64,000 bases of DNA from Azospirillaceae bacterium (GTDB lineage Bacteria > Pseudomonadota > Alphaproteobacteria > Azospirillales > Azospirillaceae): positions 20,224 through 84,223 of the forward strand of contig JARLIO010000075.1 of assembly GCA_031291675.1 (NCBI GenBank), in the 5' to 3' direction. Position 1 is the first letter of the stretch; each line of letters begins with the position of its first letter. The notes beneath the pieces were generated by a model that had not been told where the DNA came from, searched no databases, and saw only the letters and a list, made by a program, of their open reading frames with translations. The position numbers and the translations under genes are program-made. This document shows positions 42,127 to 52,400 of this stretch, one piece after another.

Positions 42127-42552
42127 TCAACCGCCCCAGGCGATGAACAAACCGATGTCGCCGGGCATACCGTCGGGGAACGTTAAGACCCGGGCGGCCA
42201 ATTTGTAGCCAAGCCCGGCCAGCTCGCTCGACCATGCTTGATAAATCTCCGCCGCTTCACCCTGCAGCGTCGCAGGCCATTCGGCCGTGTTGCTGTTGAT
42301 GGCTCGACCGGAATCGGTGCAAATATCGCTGGGGAAGGTCACGACCTGGCATTCTCTTTCACCATTCTTCGCGGCGGCCTCCATGCTCTCGATTATTTTC
42401 TTCCAGTGCGGCTTGTCAAGATGACTGTTCCTCGCCTCATCGATTTCTCTTTGTCGTTGCTCAAGAAGCTTGAGGTGTTGTTCCTTATCGGTGTCCTCAA
42501 GAGCTTTTCTGCGACTTGATTCCATTTCACGCAATTGTTCGGCCGTCAACAT
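42127..42552 (-). CDS. Hypothetical protein with charged N-terminal helix
   Basis: 141 residues, not recognised. The N-terminal 70 residues are highly charged and helical (AEQLREMESSRRKALEDTDKEQHLKLLEQRQREIDEARNSH), and the C-terminal half is more globular with two Cys (ECQVVTFPSDICTDSGRAI) and a hydrophobic end (FPDGMPGDIGLFIAWGG). AAGGAC six bases before the ATG supports it as a gene. No FixJ-like box was found upstream. Confidence 0.6.
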   Translation of the reverse strand: MLTAEQLREMESSRRKALEDTDKEQHLKLLEQRQREIDEARNSHLDKPHWKKIIESMEAAAKNGERECQVVTFPSDICTDSGRAINSNTAEWPATLQGEAAEIYQAWSSELAGLGYKLAARVLTFPDGMPGDIGLFIAWGG

Positions 42553-43102
42553 GGCTTTGTCCTTGATCCAGGATCCGCCGCTTCACGCGCCGCGACGGCA
42601 TCGTCGTTCCTGAGTGTTACATGGCGCGAACACGCCCGCGGAACAAGGGCCACAATCATCTGGCCGGCAACGCTGTGACGGTAACAATAACACCATAACC
42701 AGGAACTGCGATAAAACAGACAGCGCTGACGATCGATCGACATCTGTATTTCGCTCCATGACAATGCGATCAACATTCACACATCCAGCCATCATGCGGC
42801 ATAATGGACCACGGCGCCGACGATCGCTGCTGCAACAGAACGGCATGTTTTCTTCGAACCTGCCGCAGACGAGATCGCTGCTTTCTCGCGCCCTCCAATT
42901 CGCTGCGGCGCAGCAATGGGCACCGGCATCGGCAACCTCACCGGGCACGAGGCGGGTCGATCACCCCAAGCCAATCGGGCGTTCGGCCGGGCGTCTCGGG
43001 CAATCCCTCGAAAACAGAGGGGACTGGTCATGGTGCCCCGATCGACGATGTTTTGTCATCGGACGCACATCGGGGCCAGGACCTGACCCGGTCTGGCGCG
43101 AC
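42553..43102. other. Intergenic stretch, no supported gene
   Basis: About 550 bases. A long plus-strand frame crosses it and the next gene but is antisense to that gene and lacks coding features. A short minus-strand frame near 42792-43031 ends in a hydrophobic stretch (SVAAAIVGAVVHYAA) but has no ribosome binding site that I can support. Confidence 0.4.
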
Positions 43103-43663
43103 TCAGCCCGCGACAGGAACCGGTTGAGCGGCAGAGTCCACCACCGTGGCACCGACATGGAGATCAAGGCGTGTGGGTTTGACCGTACCGAGAATCTCCC
43201 GGGCGCGCGCCACATCCGCCGCGGCACCATGGACCATCACCAGAAAACCGTCGGCCTTCACGGCAGCCTCATATTGGATCACGCTGTCTTTCGGGATGCC
43301 GATACCATAGAGCGCGGCACCGACGGCACTCAGTCCGCCGACAACGACGGCGCCCTCGACCGCCGAAATCACGGTCGAAGCCAGATATCCAAGCACCACG
43401 ACGTGCCCGACAATGGGAATGGTCAGGACCAGGCCACCGAAAAACAGTCCCCAGAGACCGCCCCAGAACGCGCCGCGCGAACCCCAAAACTTGACTCGAT
43501 CGCCGACGCTGTAGAAACCAACGACTTTTTCTTCCGTGTGGTATCCCTTTCCGACAACACTGAGACTTTTCATCCCGAATCCCGCCGCGGTCAGTTCTTT
43601 CACCGCCCCCTCCGCGCCATCGTGATCGGCGAATACGCCGATGACAATATCGTTATCTTTCAT
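43103..43663 (-). CDS. General-stress-type membrane protein
   Basis: 186 residues. It starts with a small alpha/beta segment typical of the general stress protein 17M/YflT type (IVIGVFADHDGAEGAVKELTAAGFGMKSLSVVGKGYHTEEKVVGFYSVGDRVKFWGSRGAFWGGLWGLFFGG), then a Gly-rich hydrophobic stretch (LVLTIPIVGHVVVLGYLASTVISAVEGAVVVGGLSAVGAALYGIGIP) that could span the membrane twice, then a second alpha/beta segment (SVIQYEAAVKADGFLVMVHGAAADVARAREIL). Role unknown. FixJ-like promoter at 43778-43825. Confidence 0.8.
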   Translation of the reverse strand: MKDNDIVIGVFADHDGAEGAVKELTAAGFGMKSLSVVGKGYHTEEKVVGFYSVGDRVKFWGSRGAFWGGLWGLFFGGLVLTIPIVGHVVVLGYLASTVISAVEGAVVVGGLSAVGAALYGIGIPKDSVIQYEAAVKADGFLVMVHGAAADVARAREILGTVKPTRLDLHVGATVVDSAAQPVPVAG

Positions 43664-43777
43664 TTGCTTTTCCTTCAGGGTGAAACAGCCCGTGATGTGG
43701 GCGTCTTTTCTTGCAGCTCACTTTGAGGCGAATATGCGCGTCATTTCGCCATTCGGGATGCTTTCCCGGCCGACAAG

Positions 43778-43825
43778 ACGATAACCGCCGGCAGTCCCCT
43801 GACAATAGGCTCGGAAACTACCCAG
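43778..43825 (-). promoter_or_regulatory. FixJ-like box plus -10, site 9 (to general-stress gene)
   Basis: Minus strand CTGGGTAGTTTCCGA (43825-43811), then 27 bases, then TATCGT (43783-43778). Points at the gene starting at 43663. Confidence 0.7.
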
Positions 43826-43849
43826 TCAGACCGCCGCCACGCCTTTGGC

Positions 43850-43995
43850 GACGAAGCGTTGGGCTTTCGCCCAAACCCAACGGGAACCATGCCCCAGACC
43901 CCTTTGTTTTTGTCAAAATAGAGAGGGTTCGGGGTTCACCCCGAGCGGGTGCGGGCGGCAGCCCGCGGGCCGACAGCCAAAATGAGAACGGCTGG
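43850..43995 (-). repeat. Dispersed palindromic intergenic repeat, copy B (inverted)
   Basis: Reverse complement of the element at 9850-9995 with only scattered differences, including the GAAA-loop hairpin and the CCGCGGGC palindrome. It fits almost exactly between the divergent FixJ-like sites 9 and 10. Confidence 0.88.
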
Positions 43996-43997
43996 TT

Positions 43998-44044
43998 CTG
44001 AGTATATTCCGACTCTTTCACCGTCGAGTTTCATACCATACAGT
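43998..44044 (+). promoter_or_regulatory. FixJ-like box plus -10, site 10 (to OmpA lipoprotein)
   Basis: CTGAGTATATTCCGA (43998-44012), then 26 bases, then TACAGT (44039-44044). Points at the gene starting at 44232, leader about 180 bases. Confidence 0.66.
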
Positions 44045-44231
44045 TTTTTCAGCAGATGCTGTTTGTGTCTTAACTTTCCATGACGACCGGTCACGGGATT
44101 ATCGGTCGTTATTGTCGACGTTCCCGACTCATCGAAAATCCCTCGGCAAACCGAGTGTCGGCATCACTCTTCAAATCAGCGCAGCGACAGTCAGACGATC
44201 GCCTTCACTCACCAAAATAGAGGATATGGTT

Positions 44232-45137
44232 ATGAAACCGATGAAACGCATGACCTCCGTGGTCATCGTACTTGGCGTATCAGGGCTTTCCCTCGGCGGT
44301 TGTGTCAGTTTCGATGATATTGATGCTGTCAATACGATGCGAACGACATCGCCGCAGCAGGGCACGCCGTTCACCCACGCGCTCAGCGATGAATATCAGC
44401 GCGAATCCAACCGCCAGGCCGACAAGCACGGCATGTGGTCCGACGCCGCCTGGTTTGCCCGCAAAGGGTTGCGGGCATCCAATGGTGAAGTCGTGCTGCC
44501 GTCAGCACCGGTCGCGGCGCCCGATGGCGCCTCGTATCGCAGCGGTACCCCGGGGGAGGTCGTGCAGATCCCCGCGGGTCGGGTCGACGAGCTTGCAACA
44601 GCGCGCGGGCGTTTGATCGGTTACCTCGACCATGGCGGCCGCGATCAGCAGCCGGTGTTCGCCGCCCACGCCCAGGGGGTCTACGACTGCTGGCTGCTGG
44701 AGGAATGGGAGACTTATCTGAGCGGAACCTGGTGCCGGGACGAGTACCGGACGATCCAGACCCGCTTCACGGTTGCCGCGGCGCCGGCGCCCATGGTCAC
44801 GCAAGGTCAGAACAACTATCAGGTCTTCTTCGATTTCGACAAATCGGACATCACCCCGACAGCGGCCCAGATTATCCGACAGGCTGCCGCTGACGCGATG
44901 CAGGGCAAGGTGACCAGCGTCAGGCTGACGGGACACACCGACACGGTCGGATCCACTCAATACAACCAGCTTCTCTCGGAACGCCGGGCAGAGACGGTCA
45001 AGGTCGAACTCGTCAAGGACGGCGTACCGCCCGCCGAAATCGCGACCAAGGGCGATGGCAAAACCGACCTGCTGGTGCCGACAGCAGACGGCGTGCGCAA
45101 GCTCGAAAACCGCCGCACCACCATCATCCTGCAATAG
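44232..45137 (+). CDS. OmpA-family lipoprotein
   Basis: 301 residues: lipoprotein signal with lipobox LGGC (Cys about residue 24), an N-terminal region of about 170 residues (DEYQRESNRQADKHGMWSDAAWFARKGLRA ... VYDCWLLEEWETYLSGTWCRDEYRTI), and a C-terminal OmpA peptidoglycan-binding domain (YQVFFDFDKSDITPTAAQIIRQAAADAMQGKVTSVRLTGHTDTVGSTQYNQLLSERRAETVKVELVKDGVP). It resembles the OmpA-like protein at 27294-28355 in the C-terminal domain. ATG 44232 has GAGG eight bases upstream; ATG 44226 is less well spaced. Followed by a strong terminator. Confidence 0.92.
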   Translation: MKPMKRMTSVVIVLGVSGLSLGGCVSFDDIDAVNTMRTTSPQQGTPFTHALSDEYQRESNRQADKHGMWSDAAWFARKGLRASNGEVVLPSAPVAAPDGASYRSGTPGEVVQIPAGRVDELATARGRLIGYLDHGGRDQQPVFAAHAQGVYDCWLLEEWETYLSGTWCRDEYRTIQTRFTVAAAPAPMVTQGQNNYQVFFDFDKSDITPTAAQIIRQAAADAMQGKVTSVRLTGHTDTVGSTQYNQLLSERRAETVKVELVKDGVPPAEIATKGDGKTDLLVPTADGVRKLENRRTTIILQ

Positions 45138-45171
45138 AAACAGGACCTGACTGTCCTGGTAGCGGTTCGTC

Positions 45172-45206
45172 AAAAAATCCCGCCTCGTCAAGAGGCGGGA
45201 TTTTTT
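45172..45206. terminator. Strong rho-independent terminator
   Basis: AAAAAATCCCGCCTC (45172-45186), loop GTCAA, GAGGCGGGATTTTTT (45192-45206): a perfect 15-bp stem flanked by A and T runs, so it works in both directions. It ends the OmpA lipoprotein transcript. Confidence 0.95.
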
Positions 45207-45233
45207 AATGGCGATACCCTGCAGGCGTTTCCA

Positions 45234-45292
45234 ACCGTTCTCATTTTGGCTGTCGGCCGCGGGCTGCCGCCCGCACCCGCTCGGGGTGAATT
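45234..45292 (+). repeat. Dispersed intergenic repeat, partial copy C
   Basis: About 57 bases matching the left part of the element at 9850-9995 (CCGTTCTCATTTTGGCTGTC through CGGGGTGAA), truncated on the right. Confidence 0.85.
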
Positions 45293-45426
45293 GTGGGCCG
45301 CCGAACGCTGGGCGTGCGACGGTCCCGCCGCGGGCACCGTCCGGCCACCCAAGTCGCGTAAACCGGCGCGGTGAAGTTGGGCGCCGCCGCCAAGGTCCAG
45401 GCCATCACGCGCAGACCGGAATCAAG

Positions 45427-45651
45427 TCAGCCACCGTTGACACCCAGGCTCGACGCCGAGACGGCGGTGTGCGACCCGATCGTGATGTCAATCGCAACCG
45501 GATGACCATGGCGTCGATGCGCCAATGCACCCAGCCTCCGGGCGATATCTTCGAAGGTCGTATCGGCAGCAACACGGTACGAAACAACTGTATCGCCAAA
45601 TACAAATCTCAGACGATTATCCAGGTCACGGTCTATCGAACGATGGAACAT
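45427..45651 (-). CDS. Small hypothetical protein
   Basis: 74 residues: MFHRSIDRDLDNRLRFVFGDTVVSYRVAADTTFEDIARRLGALAHRRHGHPVAIDITIGSHTAVSASSLGVNGG. Ubiquitin-like beta-strand/helix pattern (TTFEDIARRLGAL) but no family recognised. AAGGAG six bases before the ATG and a FixJ-like promoter upstream (45928-45974, leader about 270 bases) support it as a real gene. Confidence 0.68.
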   Translation of the reverse strand: MFHRSIDRDLDNRLRFVFGDTVVSYRVAADTTFEDIARRLGALAHRRHGHPVAIDITIGSHTAVSASSLGVNGG

Positions 45652-45927
45652 GATGATCTCCTTTATTGGGAAACGGGCACGCTGCGATTTCTTGAATTCA
45701 TGTCTTCGTGGAAAATTCTGAGGCATCAGAATTTCACCTCGGACGCAGGCCGATGCCCGCGTCGCGACCATCGCGCCAGGGTAGACAAGTCAGCGCAATC
45801 CCAGCGTGACGAGAATGCTAGACGAAATAATCACACCATGATCTTCTCGTGAAACAAGCAAATACGCTCCACGTTTTGCATCAGTAGTCCCGCCATCGTT
45901 TGCATTTTTGCTTATCGAGGAAAAATG

Positions 45928-45974
45928 ACAATATCCGCCGGGTCATCGCGATGACAGCATCGGAAATTACTTAC
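45928..45974 (-). promoter_or_regulatory. FixJ-like box plus -10, site 11 (to 74-residue protein)
   Basis: Minus strand GTAAGTAATTTCCGA (45974-45960), then 26 bases, then TATTGT (45933-45928). This copy is the closest to the FixJ-type GTAmGTA sequence. Points at the gene starting at 45651. No other gene is seen between 45652 and it. Confidence 0.68.
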
Positions 45975-46112
45975 GCGGAATTCACGCAGCAGCCACAGCC
46001 GGGCACGGCATCGCATCAAAGATATTTTCAGGCTCTCGTCGCGATCGATCCCGCGGACCAGGCGCTCGGCCACAGCGCGTCACGTTGCTGATCACCACAC
46101 CCGGCACCCGGT

Positions 46113-46160
46113 CTGAGTAGATTCCGAGCCTGATCCCGGCGACCCGCCACGGCCTATGGT
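46113..46160 (+). promoter_or_regulatory. FixJ-like box plus -10, site 12 (to small ORF and glucan synthase)
   Basis: CTGAGTAGATTCCGA (46113-46127), then 27 bases, then TATGGT (46155-46160). Divergent from site 11; points at 46287 and the glucan synthase gene at 46454. Confidence 0.68.
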
Positions 46161-46286
46161 CGGTCGCTTCTGGCTTTCGCCCGGGCGTGCACGCTCCCCT
46201 GCCCGCCCTCGCAAATCCGCTCGGAATGATACGCAGTGGAAACCGGCGGATCGACGAAACCCTCTCGAAAGATACGAGGATCACCG

Positions 46287-46406
46287 ATGCCGAAACACCA
46301 ATTCGTTCGCTCCGCCGCCGCGTCGGCGATGGGCGTGCCGTTGTTCTGGCCCCTGGCAATGGCGGCCCCGGATACGCCCCGGGAAAGGCTCCACGCCAGA
46401 CCTTGA
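46287..46406 (+). CDS. Possible 39-residue leader-like protein
   Basis: MPKHQFVRSAAASAMGVPLFWPLAMAAPDTPRERLHARP: a basic start, a hydrophobic stretch and AMAAP cleavage-like site. GAGG about seven bases before the ATG. Sits between the FixJ-like promoter and the glucan synthase gene, 47 bases before that start. It may be a secreted micropeptide or chance. Confidence 0.35.
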   Translation: MPKHQFVRSAAASAMGVPLFWPLAMAAPDTPRERLHARP

Positions 46407-46453
46407 TGGCTGCCGCATACTGATCGCCCCCACCGCGCCGCGGAGAGATCCTC

Positions 46454-49400
46454 ATGACCGTCTTGCCTCGCCATCTCTTCCGACGCGTTTCCTCAACCCC
46501 GCCCTGGAACAGCCACGATCCGATCCGCGGAGAGCTTTTCAGCGTCGAACGCCTGGAAGACCACGCGCGCAGCCTCGCCGCCGCCCAGACCATTGAGGCG
46601 AAACCAACCAAGGGGCGGTTGCTGGCCGGCCGCCTGGCCGACAATGGAGTGGCTTTGCTGGCGGCCTATCGCACCCTGGTCAAGACGATCGACGACGGCA
46701 GGCCCATGACCCCAGCGGCGGAATGGCTGGTCGACAATTATCATCTGGTCGAACGGCACATCCGGGAGATCCGTTCCGATTTGCCGTCGGGCTATTATCG
46801 GCAGTTGCCCAAGCTGAACACCGGGCCATTCGCCGGATACCCCCGGGTGTTCGGCATGGCCTGGGCTTTCGTCGCCCATACCGACAGCGGTTTCGACGTG
46901 GAGATGCTGCGGCGCTATATCGGGGCCTATCAGGAGGTCCAGCCCCTGACCATCGGCGAATTGTGGGCGGTCGCGATCACCTTGCGGATTGTCCTGGTCG
47001 AGAATCTCCGGCGCCTCGTTGAGCGGATCCTGTGGGACCGGACGGCACGACAACAGGCGGACGATCTCGCCGACCGTTTGCTGGGGGTCGGCGGACACGT
47101 CGCCGAACCGATATCGGCGGTGCTTGGCGACCAGGAGCACACCGCGCTCCACGAGACCTTCGCGGTCCAGCTGGTGCACCGGCTGCGCGATCAGGACCCG
47201 CGGATCACGCCGGCACTCACCTGGCTCGACCAGCGTCTGGCGCTACAGGACATGACGGCCGACGCCATCGTGCGGGACGTCCACCGCAGTCAGGGCGCCT
47301 CGAACGTCACCGTGCGTAACATCATTACCAGCCTGCGAAAGATCTCCGATGTTGATTGGACCCTGTTGTTCGAAAGCATCAGCCTGATCGACCGGGACCT
47401 CGCGGCAGGAACCGTGTTTCGGGAGATGGATTTCGCCACGCGAAATCTTTACCGCAGTGCCATTGAGGAATTGGCGCGGGGTTCGAACCGCGCGGAAGGG
47501 GACATCACCGACAGCGCGCTCCTTGCCGCGCGGCAGGCCGCGGTTTCTCCTGAAAATGAGCGAAGCGCCGATCCGGGCTATCATCTCATTGGTGGCGGGC
47601 GGCGCGCTCTGGAGCTGGCTGTCGGCTTCCGACGGCCCTGGTATCAGGGGCTGGAGCCCCTGATCGGGAGCTTCGGCATCACGTCCTATACCGCGGCGAT
47701 TGCCATCGTCACCGCGGCCCTGCTGGCTTTGCCGTTGCTTTTCCTCGCCGGCGCCGGGCTCGGCGCGACGGGACTGGGCCTGCTGGCGACGCTGGGTGCG
47801 ATCCCCGCCATTGATGCCGGGGTTGCCCTGGTCAATCGCGCCGTTGCCTTCTGTATCCGGGCCCGGCCCCTTCCCGCGCTGGAGCTTCGCGAGGGCATCC
47901 CGGCACATCTGCGCACGCTGGTCGCCGTGCCGACACTGCTGACCACGCCGGAGGCCATTGCCGAACAGATCGAGCGGCTGGAGATTCACTATCTTGCCAG
48001 CACGACCGGTGAGTTGCATTTCGCCTTGCTGTCCGATTGGACCGATGCCGCGACCGAGCACGCCGAGCATGACGAGGCTCTGCTGGCCGCCGCGGCCGAC
48101 GGCATCGCCCGGCTCAACCAGCGCCACCGCGTGGCCAACCCCGAACCCGGCGGCAACACCGATCGTTTCCTGCTGCTGCATCGCCGTCGGATCTGGAACC
48201 AAAGCGAAGGGCGCTGGATTGGCTGGGAACGCAAGCGCGGCAAACTGCACGAACTGAACCGGCTGCTGCGCGGCGCATCCGATACCAGCTTTCTGGCAAT
48301 CGCCGGCACGCCCCCTGGCGTCCCCCCCGATGTCCGCTACGTCGTCACGCTCGATTCCGATACAAGATTGCCCCGTGACACGGTCCGGCGGTTGATCGGC
48401 AAAATGGCCCATCCACTCAATCGCGCACGCTTCGACGCCGGCGCGGGCCGGGTCGTCGAAGGCTATGGCGTGCTGCAGCCCCGCGTGACCCCGTCGCAAC
48501 CCATCGGCCAGGAAGGCTCGCTATTCCAGCGCACCTTCTCGAATCCGGGCGGCATCGACCCCTATGCCGCGGCAGCGTCCGACATTTACCAGGATCTGTT
48601 CGGCGAGGGCTCCTATGCCGGCAAGGGAATCTACGATGTCGATGCCTTCGAAGCGTCGCTCGCAGGGCGGGTGCCGGATTCGACGCTCCTCAGTCATGAT
48701 TTATTCGAAGGCGTGTTTGCCCGCGCCGGCCTGGCCTCTGACGTCGAGGTCGTCGAGGAATTCCCGGCCCGCTACGACGTCGATACGCTGCGTCATCACC
48801 GGTGGGTCCGCGGCGACTGGCAACTGTTGCCGTGGATTTTCGGCTGTGCACCGATCCCAGCCGGCGCGGGCCGGACGTTCGGCGTCATCCCGGCCATCGG
48901 ACGCTGCAAGATGCTCGACAATCTGCGCCGTTCGCTGTCCGCACCCTTGAGCATCCTTGCTTTGTTCGCCGGGTGGATGCTGCCCTTCCCCGCCGCCCTG
49001 ATCTGGACGATCTTCATCCTGGCGACGATCCTGGTGCCGATCCTGATCCCGGTCATCAAGGCGATCCCGCCGCTTCATCCCGGCGTCACCGTCGCCAGCC
49101 AACTGCGCGGGCGCGGTGACGATATCGGTCGTGCCGCGACCCAGTCGGCGCTCCGCCTCATCCTGCTGGCCCATCAGGCGTGGCTGATGGGCGACGCGAT
49201 CGTCCGGACCTTATGGCGCCTGGGCGTGACGCGGCGCCATCTGCTCGAATGGACCACGGCGGCACAAACGGGCAAAAGCCGCCGCCTTGATCTTGCCGGT
49301 TTTTATCGCCGCATGTCCGGGGCGCTGGTCATCGCGGTTGCCGCGATGACCGTGGTCTGGCTGTCACGACAACCGCCGTTCCACGGCGGCGCCTGGCCGT

Positions 49401-52400
49401 TGGCGGTGCCGTTGGCCGTGCTTTGGCTCCTGTCGCCGGCGGTGGCGCGATGGGCCAGCCGGTCTCCCGCCGCGTCCTGGCAGCTTCAGATGTCGAGCGC
49501 CGACGCCGATGCCTTGAGGCTGACAGCGCGCCGGACCTGGCGTTTCTTCGAAAGCATGGTGACCGCAACCGACAACTGGCTGCCGCCGGACAATTTCCAG
49601 GAGGATCCGACACCGACGGTGGCCCACCGGACCTCGCCGACCAATATCGGCCTTTATCTCCTGTCGGTGGTCTGCGCCCGCGATTTCGGCTGGATCGGCA
49701 TCAGCGACACCGTCGAGCGGCTCGAGGCGACGTTGGCAACGATGGGCGGGCTGGAGCGCTTCCACGGCCATTTCTTCAACTGGTACGATACGACCGATCG
49801 ACGGCCGCTCGATCCGAAATATGTGTCCTCGGTCGACAGCGGGAACCTGGCCGGGCACCTGATCGCGCTGGCCAATGCCTGCCGGGAATGGCAATCCTGC
49901 CCGCCCACCGCCGCATCATGCCGGGCCGGCATCGCCGATGCGATTGATCTGACACGGCAGGAAGCGGCCGGGCTGCGCGATGGCCGCCTGACGCAAACCG
50001 TGACCTGGCATCAGTTGGACGATGCCCTTGCCGATCTTGCCGCCACCGTGCGACAGCCCGTCCCCGCCAGCGGCGACCCGGCCCAGGAGCTCGCCGCATT
50101 CGCAGTCCGGGCCGAAGCCGTCACCGACATCGCACAAGCACTCGAGATCGAACGGAATGATGGTAGCGGCGCGGATATGCTGTTCTGGATCCGCGAAGGC
50201 ATGGATGCGATCGCGACCCATCGCCGCGATCTTCAGCCCGGGCTGGCCGATGCTCTGAGGCCGCGCCTCGCGCTGCTTGAAGCGACCGCTCGCTCGATGG
50301 CGCTGGCGATGGATTTTCGCTTTCTGCTCGATCGTGACCGCAATCTCCTGTCGATCGGCTATTCGATGGCCGAAGGCACCCTGGATGCCAACTGCTACGA
50401 CCTTCTGGCATCCGAGGCCCGGCTGGCCAGCTTCATCGCGATCGCCAAGGGCGATGTTCCGGCGCGTCACTGGTTCCGCCTCGGTCGCGCCGTGACGCCG
50501 ATCGGCTCGGGTGCGGCGCTGATCTCCTGGTCGGGATCAATGTTTGAGTATCTGATGCCATCGCTGGTGATGCGCGCCCCGGCCGACAGCCTGATCGAAC
50601 AAACCAACCGGTTGATCGTGCAGCGCCAGATCGATTACGCGACGTCACTGCACCTGCCCTGGGGCATCTCAGAGTCCGCCTTCAACGCCCGCGACCTGGA
50701 GCTCACCTACCAATATTCGAATTTCGGGGTTCCCGGTCTCGGCCTCAAACGGGCCTTGGGACAAAACCTTGTTGTCGCCCCTTACGCGACGGCCCTGGCC
50801 GCCATGATCGATCCACGCGCCGCGGTCGCCAATCTGGCGCGGCTGGAGCTGATCGCCGCCCGCGGACGATATGGGTTCTACGAAGCCCTGGACTTCACCG
50901 CGACCCGGGTTCCACCCCACAGCGACGTCGCGATCGTCAAGACCTTCATGGCGCATCATCAGGGCATGACCATTGTCGCCATCGCCGACACGTTACTGGA
51001 CGGCAGGATGCGAGCGCGGTTCCATGCCGAGCCGATCGTCCAGGCGACCGAATTGCTGTTGCAGGAGCGGATCCCGCGCGACATCGCGGTCACCCGCCCC
51101 TGGGCAACCGACGCGACATCAGCGGCCGGCACCCGGGACGACGCGCCGTTGGGCGGTCGAAGCTTCGGGTCGGCGCATCAGGCGACACCGGCCACGCACC
51201 TGCTGTCGAACGGCCGCTTTACCACAATGCTGACCAGCGCCGGTTCCGGCTACAGTCGCTGGGGCGATATCGCCGTGACCCGGTGGCGCGAAGATGCCAC
51301 CTGTGATCATGACGGTTCCTACATATTCCTGCGCGACATCCGCAGCAACGAGGTCTGGTCCGCCGGTTTTCAGCCCTGCGCGGTTGAACCCGACGCCTAC
51401 GAGGTCACGTTCAACGAAGATCGGGCCGCATTCACGCGCCGCGACGGGACCTTGACGACAACACTGGATGTCCTGGTTTCGGACGAGAGCGACGCCGAAG
51501 TTCGCCGCCTCACCATCACCAACGCCGGCGGCCGAACACGAAACCTCGAGGTCACCTCCTACGCCGAACTGGTGCTTGCACCTCAGGCCGCTGATGTCGC
51601 GCATCCGGCCTTCTCCAAACTGTTCGTCGAAACCGAGTATCTCGCTGACGTCGGCGCCATCCTGGCGACACGGCGCAGACGGGCGCCGGGCGAACCGGAG
51701 ATCTGGGCCGCCCATCTCGCCGTCGTTGAAGGCGATGGTGGCACCGACGCCGCTGGAAATGTCGGGCTGAGCGATGTTTGGGGCGGGGCGACCATCGAAA
51801 CCGACCGCGCCCGTTTCCTCGGCCGGGGCCATGGCGTCCGCGCGCCCATCGCCGTCATCGACGGACGCGCCCTGTCGAACACGGTCGGTACCGTGCTCGA
51901 CCCGATTTTCGCCCTGCGCCGCCGCGTACGGATCGCGCCGGGTGCGACAGTCCGGATTGCCTTCTGGACCATCGTGGCTTCAACGCGCGAGGCGCTGCTC
52001 GATGGTGTCGACAAGCATCGCGACCCGACGGCCTTCGCGCGCGCGGCGACCCTGGCCTGGACCCAAGCCCAGGTCCAGTTGCTTCATCTCGGGATCACCG
52101 CGGGCGAAGCGGCGCTGTTCCAGAGCCTCGCCGGACATGTGATTTACGTCGCCCCGACACTGCGCCCCGCTTCGGACACCATCCGACGCGGCGCCGGCCC
52201 GCAATCAGGGTTGTGGCGCCAGGGCCTGTCCGGTGATCTGCCGATTGTCCTGCTGCGCATTGCCGATGTCGAGAATCTCGACATCGCTCATCAACTGTTA
52301 CGAGCGCATGAATATTGGCGCATGAAGCAACTTTCGGTTGATCTTGTTATTTTAAATGAACGCCAGTCCTCCTACGTCCAGGACCTTCAGGTCGCGATCG

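Noticed and set aside
42614..43726. 370-codon plus-strand frame
   Set aside because: It runs antisense through the general-stress-type gene, which has a clear start, domain pattern and promoter; the plus-strand product has no motif.
28487..46160. General stress (EcfG-type) promoters, GGAAC-N16/17-CGTT
   Set aside because: On the opposite strand the box reads TCGGAAACTAC, which resembles a -35 element, but no CGTT follows at 16-17 bases, and the genes lie on the other side. Reading the box as GTAGTTTCCGA with a downstream -10 fits all 13 sites.
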